Positions 1-10,816 of a stretch of DNA of 64,000 nucleotides are shown here, piece after piece (the stretch's first letter is position 1; every line of letters begins with the position of its first letter). Under the pieces are notes generated by a model, which searched no databases, was not told the DNA's origin, and saw only the letters and a list, made by a program, of their open reading frames with translations. A program made the position numbers and the translations under genes. The DNA comes from Venturia oleaginea (Eukaryota; Ascomycota; Dothideomycetes; Venturiales; Venturiaceae): assembly GCA_013176395.1 (NCBI GenBank), contig JABMLP010000032.1, forward strand, positions 186,001 through 250,000, written 5' to 3'.

Positions 1-388
1 AATATCGCGATTTGAGGCTAGGGCGGCGGTTGATGTATCGCTGAGGCCAATTGACACCAATTTTGCAATCTGAGCCTACACGCTGCTCGAGTACGATTTT
101 TGCCGCATCGCGTACCCCAGTAACGGTCAATGGATAACCTCTTTCATCCATAGATAGTATCTAATGCTCAACGACCTCCTCTTCCGTATCCGTAAGCTTT
201 TGGCAATTTGGGCGCGAATCGACGCGTGAAGCGCGTCCGCGAAGGCGGGAGGGAAAGGAAGTAAATGGGACAGAATAGGCATCAGCGGCCTTTCGAATAC
301 TTGGAAAATGGCGTTTCAAATAAGCGTCATGAGCAAGGAGTAGTTGACCCTCTTTCTGGGCCTTTGTATTGGCTAGTTGTGGTGGCAT
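1..388 (-). pseudogene. pogo/Fot1-like transposase N-terminal remnant, cut by window edge
   Basis: The minus-strand frame starting at 388 encodes a short basic N-terminus with an Ala-rich helix-turn-helix-like stretch, as in the Psq-type DNA-binding end of fungal pogo/Fot1 (DDE_1) transposases. After about 75 residues it meets an in-frame TAG. The same frame then continues coherently through residues beginning ILSMDERGYPLT to the window edge, as a CENP-B-like second DNA-binding half would. The TAG is one C-to-T change from CAG, consistent with RIP. The catalytic domain would lie outside the window. No terminal repeat is visible. The family call is by motif and layout, so moderate confidence. 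Confidence 0.5.
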
Positions 389-442
389 TGTGGGTTAATC
401 GATGAGGATACGAAAATGTGTACCGCTCGGTGGTGTGTACTA

Positions 443-487
443 TGGTCTCTACGGAATTAAAGGTTAGCTGCACATCATCTGCAGGGG
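443..487 (+). repeat. left terminal inverted repeat of Tc1-like element
   Basis: It begins TGGTCTCTACGG and matches the reverse complement of 1607-1651 over 45 bp with one mismatch (T here, C in the right copy). Confidence 0.9.
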
Positions 488-579
488 GGTCTCCGGGGTT
501 ATAAATGAAGCTCAAATTACATGATACCATCGATTTTTTGGTGTTTTAAACCCGCATTCAGCCATTCTTACCATTAGTC

Positions 580-1542
580 ATTATTTTCATTCACTCAAAC
601 CTCCTCTTCAAGTTGATATCTCTCTACGTCAAATTCAGAAAGCTATCACTCTTGGCCACCCTACACCGCAGAAAAAGAGCCATGTGGGATCCAAACCCCT
701 CCTCTCCGAAGAACAGGTTGATGAGCTTGAAGCCTTTGTCACCGCCTGTAAAAAGAACCGCCTCATGTCCTATCTAGAACTCTCAACCCAATTCAGTCAT
801 TTCAAAGTCTCTGATAGAGTAATTGGAGCAGCCCTTGAAAAGAGAGGCTACTATTGAAGAATTGCACGAGTTAAACCACCACTCAGCAAAAAAAAACCTC
901 CAAGAGAGACTTGCCTTCGCTCACGAACGCTTGAATTAGTCCCTATACGATTGGACACGTATTCTGTGGACTGATGAAACTTGGGTTACAGGAGGGAGAC
1001 ACCGGAGGCAATATGTGACACGAAAAAAGGGTGAATCTCTTCACCCTGACTGTATCCTTGAGAAGTTTGTACGGAAGAAAGGATGGATGTTCTGGGGCTC
1101 CTTTTCAGGCATTAAAAGAGGACCTTCTCTCTTTTGGGAGAAGAGTTGGGGTTCTATCAGTGGTCCTACCTATACAGAACACCTGGTCCCTCTGATTTCA
1201 GACTACGTACGAGAAAAGGGACTCCTCTTAATGCAGGATAGGGCTCCAGGTCACGGTGCAAAGACAACAAAAGAGGAGTTCTTACGGAGAGGGATCTACC
1301 TCATTTATTGGCCGGCTTTCTCTCCAGATCTGAATCCAATTGAGACCATCTGGAACTGGATGAAGGACTACATTGAAGAGAATTACCCAGATAAAGAATA
1401 TGGCTACCCTGAGCTACGTAGGATTGTGCAGGAGGCCTGGGACGTGGTGGTTACAGAGGAGGCTCTTTTTGGATTAATTGCAAGTATGCATCAGAGGTGC
1501 CTTGACGTGATTGCTGCAAATGGCTGGCATACGAAATGGTAG
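580..1542 (+). pseudogene. Tc1-like DDE transposase, frameshifted and with premature stops
   Basis: The first part (about 580-860) encodes the helix-turn-helix N-terminus. An in-frame TGA follows near 855, where the flanking residues suggest an original CGA. A run of nine A residues at about 888 marks a frameshift. Past it the frame resumes through a TAG where a Trp codon is expected (about 937), then the first catalytic Asp in WTDETW, and then 528 clean bases to 1542. This last part holds the second catalytic Asp (QDRAPGH) and the third acidic residue in SPDLNPIE. The spacing between them is 34 residues, so this is the D34E signature of the Tc1 family rather than mariner D34D. The protein cannot be made as one chain. 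The stops are of the type RIP gives. Confidence 0.85.
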
Positions 1543-1606
1543 CTTATTCAGATGTATATTATACCAAATACAATTGGAACCTACGAGAAAAATGAAGCCC
1601 TGAGAG

Positions 1607-1651
1607 CCCCTGCGGATGATGTGCAGCTAACCTTTAATTCCGTAGAGACCA
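1607..1651 (-). repeat. right terminal inverted repeat of Tc1-like element
   Basis: It is inverted relative to 443-487 (45 bp, one mismatch) and is followed by TA, the target duplication. Confidence 0.9.
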
Positions 1652-2529
1652 TAGTACCGCTCGATGGTGGATTACGTTACTGCGACGACCCACGTGTAGC
1701 GCACGTGTATCGGGCTCGGACCGCTGATTCGAGAAAAGTGGAGCTGTCTCCATATTGACTTTTGATCCCTCTCAAGTACCACTCAACTCTCTTCCACACG
1801 AGATCATCAACACCAGCAGCCAATCTGGTGTTCCTCCCATCTCTGCTCAAACCGATTTGATTTGTTCCACCAGTAAAGGAACTTCAAAGCTCGTACAAAC
1901 AATGCACTCGACAATGACTGCAACACCATCATATCCTCCATCGCCCTCCGTTTCGAATTCGAACAAAGGGAGCTTCTACAGCTTAGACAGTTCTTAAGGC
2001 CTCCCAGGATTGCCTTTGACAACACTTTGCTCCGATGGCGATCTCACTTGCGAAGAAGAATACCAGTTTAGTCAAAGGATAAATACGTCTCAATCAATCC
2101 AACCAATTTCATGAGAAGGAATTTGAGCGGTATATAGTCTTTTGACCCTGCCCTTTGAGAAGAGCTAAGTCTAGGAGAGAGTTCTCAACCCCAGGATAAT
2201 ATCGAGTCGAAGAATTTTATGCCCAATGGTACAGTTGGGTCAGATCACGTCGGCAGGGCACTGCAAAGAGAGCGCTGCCTTGACGGTTCATTCTTTCGAT
2301 AAAAGCATGTTGAACACCTGTTGTTATCGAACACGCCATTTATGACAGGCCAACATATAGCTATAACACTTGCTAATCATCACATGGACTTTGTCTTCAT
2401 TTGCCATCTCTTGTGTTCAAGCAAACACGTCGCCATAAAAACGTCGAAAGTCGTCAGTGAAATAGAACTTTTTCCACTCATTACTACACAAAGTATTTGC
2501 CGATTGCGAGTCTCGTAACGGGAGACATT
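1652..2529. other. intergenic, no gene recognised
   Basis: The open frames here are short, have no recognisable motif and lack plausible splice continuity. The region upstream of 2530 would hold the promoter of the BTB gene; no clear TATA box or regulatory motif stands out. Confidence 0.5.
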
Positions 2530-3785
2530 ATGCCATCTACCACACCTCAACCATCCACCGCAAACGCCCACTTTATCATATTCTGTGGCGCCAATCTCGT
2601 GCTATATGCACGAAGCAAACTTGGCCCCGCCTGGCATTCCGCCGTTTCGCGAGACATCCTTTCCAAAGCAAGCCCCGTATTCAACAACTTACTCAAAACA
2701 ACATATCACAATGCAAACGTTTTTATCGATGATGATCCCTCTTCCTGGCTGATTGTCTCAAGTATCATTTACAACCGCTTGGAGAAGATTCCGGACGCAA
2801 CATCAGGCGAGAATTTAGTTTTCTTGGCTAGCTTTTGCGATGAGTATGATGTAGTCCATATTTCTCGGGACTATATTGATGGGTGGGTTGAGCAGATGGA
2901 GCAGTCTGAACCGCAACTTGATGTCTTAGAACGTTTGTGGATCTACTGGGTGTTTGGGTATCCCATAAAAGCGAAGAAGATGATGGCTCTCGCGATCAAT
3001 AGCATAATGCGGGACAAAAAAGGTCGCTGGAGCTTGTCTGATACCGATAAAGTAGTGGAAGATCGGCTGCCTGGGCTTTTAGGTAAGTTGAAAACATCCA
3101 TAAGTCCGAGTAAGACTAATTATTCCAAGCACATTTGAAACGACAACGCACAGAAAAGATCTCAAGATTCAATGACACATTCAGCAATCTCATAACAGCA
3201 TCTGACGAAACCCCAAACCACGATCTAATATCCTGTAAAGCCCTCTTCAAGCTCCGTCAACCTGCTGAAACAATGAGCTGGCAATCTACCGTCCAATCAG
3301 CCAAAGAGGAAGCAGCGAGCCAAGAGATCCGCGAGAACTGTTGTCGCCATGTTATGCTTCAAATTTACAGCATGGCCTATCCTTACTTCCGTAGATATAT
3401 GGTGGGGACGTGGCGCGAGTCTGATAGTAGGGATGCGGTGATGTTGTGTAGTATTGAGGAGATAGCGAAGGTGATGTTTGAAATGGGGGATGCGTTGGAG
3501 GAATTTGTGGATGACAATGAGTCTCTCAGGCAGGCTAAGAAAAAGTCTTCTGACAAGTCTTCTAAAGATTCTCCTGATGAATCTTTTGACAAGTCTTCCA
3601 CAATGCCTGATCATACAAAATGTGTTCCAAGGGAGGAGCTGCGCAAGCTGGGTCAGGAGTTACTGTCTGGCGGCTCAATTCTGACTAAATACCAAGCTGA
3701 GCACCTCCTCGAGCAGGAGAAGAAGCGTACTGGAGCGGGATCTTCCGAGAACTTAATCCATGAACTATTGAGAGAGTTGGATTAG
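2530..3785 (+). CDS. BTB/POZ-domain protein
   Basis: Two exons, 2530-3082 and 3130-3785, give 402 residues. The intron (3083-3129, 47 nt) has GTAAGT, a GACTAAT-like branch site and CCAAG, and joins the two frames without a break. I start at the ATG at 2530. The frame is open further upstream, but without another ATG. Residues about 20-125 show the fungal BTB pattern: a strand pair, then SKASPVFNNLL, an acidic DDDPSSW turn, and a helical FLASFCDEYDVV segment. The C-terminal third is helical with a Lys/Ser/Asp-rich linker of repeated SSDKSS-type units. Fungal BTB proteins of this type mostly have no known role; some act in protein-protein contacts or as Cul3 adaptors. No partner domain is recognised. 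Confidence 0.75.
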
Positions 3786-3858
3786 AAAGAGGGAGTTTTC
3801 TAGGTATAAATAGTTATATTTAGATCTATTAATAGGAAGCAATAGTAATTTATATCGC

Positions 3859-3864
3859 AATAAA
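3859..3864 (+). terminator. putative polyadenylation signal for the BTB gene
   Basis: AATAAA lies 74 nt after the stop codon at 3785. It also lies just beyond the 3' end of the convergent permease gene. Confidence 0.35.
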
Positions 3865-3889
3865 GAGGTAATTAATGCTGGCCGACTTC

Positions 3890-5904
3890 TTAAACCTTCT
3901 CCCCGCCTTTGCCTTCAATAGCAACGACCTCGCTTGAGACATCACTCCCATGCTCAACCCGCCCATCAATCACCTCACCTTTCTCATCAAAAGTGCCGAA
4001 ATAATCCTGATCATCGAGATCGCACCGGTTCTGAATCGGCCAAACACGATCAAGCGCCAAATAAACAGTCGCTGGAACGATAAACCCTACCCACACCGTC
4101 AAATAATAAATCTGACTCCAACCTCTCATTTCCACTCTCGGTGTCCGGATATGTTGGACATACCCCGGCATGACTAGCCAAACACCCATTACCCACGCCA
4201 CAACAGCCCGCCAATTAACTCCACAAGTGAACCAATAGATACTTCGATCCGAAAAATTATACAAAGCAGTAAGCTTGAGATTTCGTTTACGTATAATATA
4301 ATAATCTGCCAGATTGATGGAGAGGAATGGCGCGAGGAAGACAGAGTAGCCGCCGACGACGCTGAGGAAGTTTGTAGCACCGTTGTAGAGTTGCCATGGT
4401 TGGCAAACAATGGCAATAAAGAGGGTTGTGTAGGCGCCGCGTCGGATGTTAAAGTAGCGGGGAAAGGTTGCCGCGAGGTCTATACCGGCTACGATCATGT
4501 TTGATGCGACTGGGAATTGTTAGATAGTGCATTACTTTTTTCCCCGCTGGATATGATTCATACCGGTGATGCCGAAGCATGCAAATATGAAGGCGATACT
4601 GGCGAAAGCCACGGATGCTCGAGATTTGGGCGAGTTGTTGTAATGAGCCTGTAACGCAGTGAAAAGATCGAAAGGTTGCCATAGAAGTTTTGTTGTTTCT
4701 GGGAAGATCTTATTTGCGCAAGAGGTGCAGATGATACCAATAGCTCCGTTGACGATCGCTCCGAGTGGTACCATGACAAGTTGAGCAAGAACCTGATCAT
4801 TCTTCTTTTTCGCGTAGCGAGTGTAGTCTGTTTGACTGAACATGTGAGTAATGGCCCCTGTTCGCCTGTTTAGCATCGCCCCAAAGACTCCCGATGGATT
4901 CAACATACCTCCGATGTTCGATGTCAGCCCCAATATGAACATCCAGCCGAGATGACCACCAGCGGCTTGTTTGACGCCAGAGACTCCTGAGACATCGGCG
5001 AGAAGAGATCCACCACCATTGGCTTGGATCATGAACCAGATCAGGAGGGCGAAGACGCATGGGATGACTGAAATAGTGGCAATCGTGAATGGAATACGGT
5101 ATCTCTCCGGGCTCAGCAAGACCAAAGGCACACACATCAAGATGAACAAGATATAGCCCACGAACTGATTCAACTGCATAGTCCCGCCAGCTAGTGGTCG
5201 ATCGAGATTGACAAAAGATGGCCAGATGGCGCCAATCAGAGTCCGAACGCACTGGCCTCCCCACCTAGTAACTGGTCAGTGATGATTCAGGACACGTGTA
5301 GCGCGAAGAAGAGAGATGCTGACATCGTGTGAATCAACAGATGAGAGATTGAAGAATGTTCAGTCTAATCTTCACTTAGACATATCTTTTAGATATACCA
5401 TAAATCTTAGCTCCAACTTCAACCGCGTCCACTTATAGATCGCTGTATTTGCACAATTTCAAGGGCAGATGACTCGGATGAGACTCACCAAGTATTGGTT
5501 GAAGTCCAAATGAAGGACAGAAAGATCCGGAACGCCAAAGGCACACCACTTCCCCAAATGCCCCAAAACGACCGATTCATGATAGGGAAGCCAATATGCC
5601 ATTTCGCACCAGGAGCACCCGCTACCACACACATTATGCCGAGAAGAACATTGGAGATGATAACGATCAACATTGATTGCCAAACATTCAGACCAAGAGA
5701 GATCAAGGAAGAACCGGTCGTCCAGCCAGAGATATTGAAAGATCCAGTGACGATCCAGAGCCCAACGAACTGCCAGGGTCCATAAGTTCGCCGTGATGGC
5801 GGTAGTGGTCGTGTGTCAAGAGTGATATAACCATTCGAATCGATGTCCTCGTCTCGAGGGACTTCAAGGGGTTTCAGTATATGATGCAGTCTAGAGAGTG
5901 CCAT
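3890..5904 (-). CDS. NCS1-family nucleobase/allantoin-type permease
   Basis: Three exons (5904-5489, 5264-4564, 4509-3890; introns of 224 and 54 nt) join in frame to 578 residues. This is close to the usual 500-600 for NCS1 (Fur-type) transporters. Signature stretches are present in order: GPWQFVGLWIVTGSFNISGW in the first membrane helix, the Trp-rich W-W-G-G-Q-C segment across intron 1, SNIGGMLNP in the middle, and the SNMIVAGIDLAATFPRY loop across intron 2. The protein is very hydrophobic, in line with about 12 membrane segments, with hydrophilic ends. The start is the ATG at 5904, because the longer upstream frame has only a TTG. NCS1 members import uracil, uridine, allantoin, cytosine or related compounds with a cation. 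The substrate cannot be fixed by eye. The gene is divergent from a 2-oxoglutarate dioxygenase gene. Confidence 0.88.
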
Positions 5905-6365
5905 GGTGGAGCAGAAGTCCAAAAACCATAAAACGAAACACCAGAGAGCAACAGAGTATGGTGTGAGTTTATGGTGAATGTTCAACTCGGCCGATAGAAC
6001 GAGCTATCTTGCATGAGATTCATCATGCGACCTGAATCGGTTGCAGCTCGAGTCGTTCGGAAGCAAAGCCGACGGACATGTCCGCAGTATTGGCGTCTAA
6101 ACTGCGGAAGATGGGCGAGAAGTAGCCAGCTCACGCCGTTTATAACTTTCCGTTGAGATGCACCATAGGATGTAAGCACTGTCGCGTGGTTCTTATCCTA
6201 TCTGCGTCGATCTATCAATTATGGAGATCATCACGTGGATGACCCTAGAGATGGCTAGTAATATCAGCGTATTCGTAGCGTCTCTATTTCCCAACAGAGC
6301 TTCTTCAGTATCTGAGCATTTCTTCGTACAAACACAACTTTGTTCTCGCCATCTCCAAATTCATC
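5905..6365. promoter_or_regulatory. shared divergent promoter, permease / dioxygenase, with clustered GATA sites
   Basis: The 461 bp between the two start codons must serve both genes. Three GATA cores lie within about 25 bp: TTATCC at 6193-6198, CTATCT at 6198-6203 and CTATCA at 6212-6217 (all on the reverse strand). The last two fit HGATAR, the site of AreA/NIT2-type nitrogen regulators. Clustering of such sites is typical of nitrogen-scavenging genes, but short motifs also occur by chance. Confidence 0.4.
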
Positions 6366-7562
6366 ATGAGCTCGACAGCAACACAAACCCAGGAGTATGT
6401 CACCTTCCACGCTGCGAAGGGAAAAATATCCCGACCGATCCTAACAGGCGCTGCAATGGAACCGACATTCGAGTCGATACCACAGGTCGATTTCGAGAAA
6501 GCGTTTTCAGCGTCTGTAGAAGACCGTAAGCAGGTTGCAGATGAGGTTGGAAAAGCATTCAGAGAAGTTGGCTTCCTGTACGCGATCAATCATGGAATCT
6601 CCGAGGACCTGCAACAACGGACGACAGCCGTGATCAAGGAGTTCTTCTCGTTGCCAAAGGAGGAAAAGATGAAGGTTAGAACATATCAAAAAATCGGTAG
6701 AGATACTAAAAATTAGAAGATCCACCTCAACAAATCGGATTACCTCCAAGGCTATGAAGCTTTGCTCGAGACAAGGATCGACGACACCACTCGGGGAGGT
6801 GTGTGAAGGTGGATTCAATACAAGATTGACATAACTGACGTGAGAGTAGATGTGAAAGAGGCTATCAACTTTTCGACATGCAGATTCGAACCTGAGTTCG
6901 AGTTCCCGGACGACCTGGACGCGTCAAGATACCCATCAAGCCCCACCAATCAGTGGCCAGACAAGCCAGCAGCATTTCGATCGACGATCTTGGAATATCG
7001 AAAAGCAGCATTAGCGTTCTCGTTAAAGTTGGTCCAGATTATTGCTCTGGCATTAGACCTTCCAGAACACCACTTCGATGCAATGATGAAGTTTCCGGCC
7101 GGGGGCTTCAGACCGCTTCATTATCCGTCTCAAGAAGTGAAAACGGACGTGGGACTCGGCGCACATGCTGACTACTCATGGTTCACTCTTGTCAACCAGC
7201 TGTCAGACACGCCGGCGCTAGAGGTGCTGAACTCTAACGGCCACTGGATTTCAGCACCGCCGATAGCGAATACGCTGGTGGTGAATGTTGGAGACTTCCT
7301 GGAGAGAGCGACCAATGATGTTTTCGCTTCTACTGTGCATCGCGTAGTGAACAAGACTGGGGAAGAGAGATACTCGCTGCCGTTCTTCATGAGCCCTAAT
7401 CAAGATGCTATCGTAGAGGTTCTGCCGTTGTGCATCAGTAAAAACAGGCCAGCCCGATATGAGAGCGTCCGCTGTGGTGATTGGATGGAGGAAAGACTGC
7501 TTCGAGCGAGGCGAAACCACCCATTGAGTATCGCCGCCAGGAAGGAGAAAGGTGAAATTTGA
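6366..7562 (+). CDS. 2-oxoglutarate/Fe(II)-dependent dioxygenase, isopenicillin-N-synthase-like
   Basis: Three exons (6366-6674, 6717-6798, 6850-7562; introns of 42 and 51 nt) join in frame to 367 residues. The N-terminal DIOX_N part has IPQVDF and the GFLYAINHGI strand. The middle exon supplies the HLNKS...GYE segment typical of the family. The double-stranded beta-helix holds the iron triad His236-x-Asp238 (GAHADYSWFT) and His294 (TVHRVVN), and the 2-oxoglutarate-binding Arg304-x-Ser306 (RYSLPFF). All catalytic positions are intact. Such enzymes hydroxylate or desaturate small molecules. The family includes thymine 7-hydroxylase as well as many secondary-metabolism enzymes. Its divergence from a nucleobase-type permease favours a nucleobase or related nitrogenous substrate. 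That is inference only. Confidence 0.87.
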
Positions 7563-8631
7563 TAGGCAGTAGCTTGAACTGCATCGAAGTCTAGTATTCC
7601 GATGCTATTGCTTTTCCTGTACGACATTGATACTGAATGTCATTGAAAGAGAACTCTTTTCATTCGTGACAATGCGTCGAGTACAAGAAGTGAGGCGTTA
7701 CGCCGACTGATCTTTGAAGACCGTGAAGTAAAGTCGTTGCGTGGTTGGCATTATGGAGATTCAGGAAAGGAACTAGGTTACTTGAAGATGGAGCAGATCA
7801 GGGTTCGGTTCGGCTCGGCTCGGCTCTTCTCTGCATCCGAGATCCCCCAAGCTCTTCTCCACCTTCACGAACATACTCGTAGAGCTATACACACACACAC
7901 GCACACGGACACGCGCACACAGCCTCTTCCCACCCTATCCCACCAACCGAATGATAGGCATGAAATCTAACAACGACTGCAACATCAGAATCCTCGCACT
8001 TAATCGTCTGGCGCACCAACCGTGGCAGCATCTTTCTACAGCACTGTCCGGCAATCAATTATGTACATATGTCATGCCTCCCCTAGCATCAGAGGTAGCT
8101 TTCATTGATCGGCCATCCAATGTCTCCTCATCTTGCTGTACCTTGGTGGCGAACCGTGGCTTTGGTATCAGGGAGCGAAGATCTGTCCAGCGATGGCACT
8201 GGGCCCTCTTGTTTGCGAGCAGAGCTCATTTATCAGATCATGTGGTTCATTGAAAGGCTTGTATGCAAGTACTGGCCATAAGTGAAAGCAAGTATAGGAA
8301 TTGCCGAACAATGCATGGGGAAATGCTGACCTGTTGTTCATTTGTTAAGTATTAGGTGACTAGGAGGATACAAAGATACATCTGCGCGGATGATGAGAGT
8401 CGAACCCAGAAAATCGGAGAGTCTGGTAGACCTCGAGTCTCGAATCCGGAACCAGTGGGGAATGATCCTCGCGGAGGCGATTTTCCATCTTCGTTGAATT
8501 GAGCGAGAGATGCTCACAAGAACGCTGTACTTCACCCAATGGCCATGGAAACATGTAAACCTCTTCTGTATTTTGGCTAACACTACCAAGCCCACCATAA
8601 TCATACCGCAACTTCTCGCACAACCACACAT
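7563..8631. other. intergenic, no gene recognised
   Basis: It contains a short imperfect CA-rich repeat at about 7889-7920. Open frames are short and featureless. A tRNA-like T-arm at about 8389-8398 was considered and rejected. Confidence 0.5.
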
Positions 8632-9318
8632 CTACGCCTTGAACTCCATTGCCCTAACCCTAACTGAACCCTTCGCCGGAGTCTTTGCCGGAGCTGCAGC
8701 TTTCCCCTCGCTCAAAGGCCAGATACTCCCACTAACCAAAACCTGTGTATCCGCACCCTTGAACACGGCGATCCCAACCTCAAACATTGTGTCTTGCAAC
8801 TTTGCCTGATCAATGTTTGTGCCCTCTGCGAAAGCCGGTCCCGTCTTGGGAATCTGAGCGGCCATGTTAGGGGGCAATTGTGTCAACATTGCCTCATTCA
8901 GAGACAAGGCTCCCCGCTGCATCTTTTTCAATGCCTCGCCGAGAACGTCAACTTGCTTTGCTTTGACGATGATGGAGCGTTTTGTGACTACAGTGTTGAC
9001 AAGTCCTGTCATCGATTTCTGGATTGGTTGGACGGAAGAGGAGAGGGAGGTTAGGTCGAGGATTCCGAGTGCCTTTGTTGATTTGATCTTGGCTGCAGAT
9101 TCGTCAAGAGCCTTATCAAGGGCTTCGATGGATTGCACGACGATGGGGACTTGGGTTGCGGCATTTGCTGCTGTAATTGCGATGATGTTCTTGTCGATAA
9201 TGGCGATGTTTTTGTTCAATGTAGTGAGCAGTGCTTTGATTGCTGGCGCGTCTGCGGTTGCTGCCGAGGCTAGGCCGACGAGGCTGAGGCCGAACGAGAG
9301 AATGGCTGGAACGCGCAT
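8632..9318 (-). CDS. secreted hydrophobic surface-binding (HsbA)/cell-wall galactomannoprotein-like protein
   Basis: This is a single exon of 228 residues with an ATG at 9318. The N-terminus is a clear signal peptide (MRVPAILSFGLSLVGLASA), with a likely cut after the Ala-Ser-Ala. The mature part is almost wholly helical, Ala/Lys/Thr-rich and free of cysteine, with heptad-like hydrophobic spacing. It includes the LLTTLNKNIAIID and VQSIEALDKAL repeats typical of the HsbA family (PF12296). Members coat hydrophobic surfaces and the cell wall; the Aspergillus HsbA recruits cutinase to polyester surfaces. The C-terminal 30 residues are Ala/Pro/Lys-rich. No neighbour suggests a shared pathway. Confidence 0.78.
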   Translation of the reverse strand: MRVPAILSFGLSLVGLASAATADAPAIKALLTTLNKNIAIIDKNIIAITAANAATQVPIVVQSIEALDKALDESAAKIKSTKALGILDLTSLSSSVQPIQKSMTGLVNTVVTKRSIIVKAKQVDVLGEALKKMQRGALSLNEAMLTQLPPNMAAQIPKTGPAFAEGTNIDQAKLQDTMFEVGIAVFKGADTQVLVSGSIWPLSEGKAAAPAKTPAKGSVRVRAMEFKA

Positions 9319-10816
9319 GATGGAATGAGTGTGATCTGGAGTTGGTCAATGACGGTGATCTTGCCTTAACTTTAGGTGATAGAATGTCTTATTATATCAC
9401 TCTGCTGCTTCTCTTCTCTAACTTGCGGCTCTGGCGCTCGTGACCTTGGGGCAAATTAACGTCCGTCAAAGATTTTGACACGGCATTTAACGAGGCTCGG
9501 CAACTCGCTCGTCCGCGCAAGCGATGTGGGAATGCAGGATCAGGTGGGCAGATACATGGAAAACTCAGGATTAATTCATTTCAAGGCTCATATGGCATCT
9601 GAAGCGGTGAGAATCGCGCTACATGATCCACAGGCAAACCGACGGCTGAATACGCGAGGAACTTTATTATAATGGGGCCACACATATGCGACGTGATCAA
9701 ACTAATCTTCACCAACCACGACTCATTTTCAAGGAAGATATGTTTCTGTTCACTGTGTGAGACAGTACGAGTGCAATGACAGTCCCTGCCAGTGGTCATT
9801 GTGATCCCGGGGCCGTGGAACGGATCAAGACTTCTCAGTGGCACGGAACGATCCAGGCCACCCCACTACTTCACTTGCTCAATGTCTAACAAAAAAATCT
9901 GGTCACGACGTCTCTTTTATCATTTATGTCAGAGACTTTGACATCATCTTACATTGAACTCCTTGCGCGTCTTCACAACCATTCATGCACTTCTTTTGCG
10001 AACCTTGACGAGCGAACTGGGGTCAGCAATTACATGCACATGATGGATGGACATGCGCAATGCTTGTTCAGAGAGCGCGGAAGGGAATGGACAACTCAAG
10101 TTCTCGTCAAGAGAATCCCCCATCACAGGATGCGAGGAAACGACAGCATGAAACATAACTGTATACTAGAGCAACTTCAAGTATTATCAACTCTAATAAG
10201 TATTACAGGATAGAGTGACATAAATTGAATACCTTCCGACTTTGAGATCATCCACCACTCATCAGGTAGTTCTCTTCGACCACCTTCAAACCTGTAGCCA
10301 CCCTACTTTTCGCTATACACCTCAATCGCGTCGGCTAACGATTTGACACTCGGCGACGAGTCTATCAAACCAAAGCCGCCTTCTGTTGATCCTGCAGTTG
10401 ACATGGACGACAGCGGTCAATCTAGACGCGGCTTGACCGGAGTACTGTGGTTTCCGGAGTAATAATCGTGCGTGGATCCGACCAAACCAGCCACTTCTTC
10501 TGCCTGCCACCTGCGCGAATAAAAGATGGGCTCAAACACAGAATGGAAAAGAAAGGAATCTCTATAAATTATCGTTAAGATCTGAAAATTTGAACAAGAA
10601 ACGATTGAGTTGCGGGGAAGAGAATGCTGCGGGCAGGGATGTGGAATGTACAACTATTACCTTGGATACCATAGTACACCAAAATCATTGCGTGATTCCT
10701 GAGTAGTGAATCCTGGCAATGATCGAACCACAAATGATTGTCGCACCTGACTTGTCCATTACCAGGTGACGCCGTGGCATGCCTGGTGCACGACATCCTT
10801 GCGAATCCTTGCGATA
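9319..10816. other. intergenic, no gene recognised
   Basis: It would contain the promoter of the HsbA-like gene just above 9318. The remaining short frames on both strands have no recognisable domain. Confidence 0.5.

Larger units (their letters stand above)
443..1651 (+). mobile_element. Tc1/mariner-superfamily DNA transposon, complete but inactive
   Basis: The 1,209-bp element is bounded by 45-bp terminal inverted repeats that differ at a single position and is flanked by TA on both sides (441-442 and 1652-1653), the Tc1/mariner target duplication. It carries one transposase gene in the plus orientation, broken by two stops and a frameshift. The outer flanks share the short repeat GTACCGCTCG, at 420-429 and 1654-1663, so the insertion probably split a pre-existing short tandem duplication. 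Confidence 0.88.

Noticed and set aside
8380..8480. GAGTCGAACC, a T-arm-like motif suggesting a tRNA on the minus strand
   Set aside because: No matching acceptor stem, D-arm or anticodon arm could be laid out in the upstream 100 nt.
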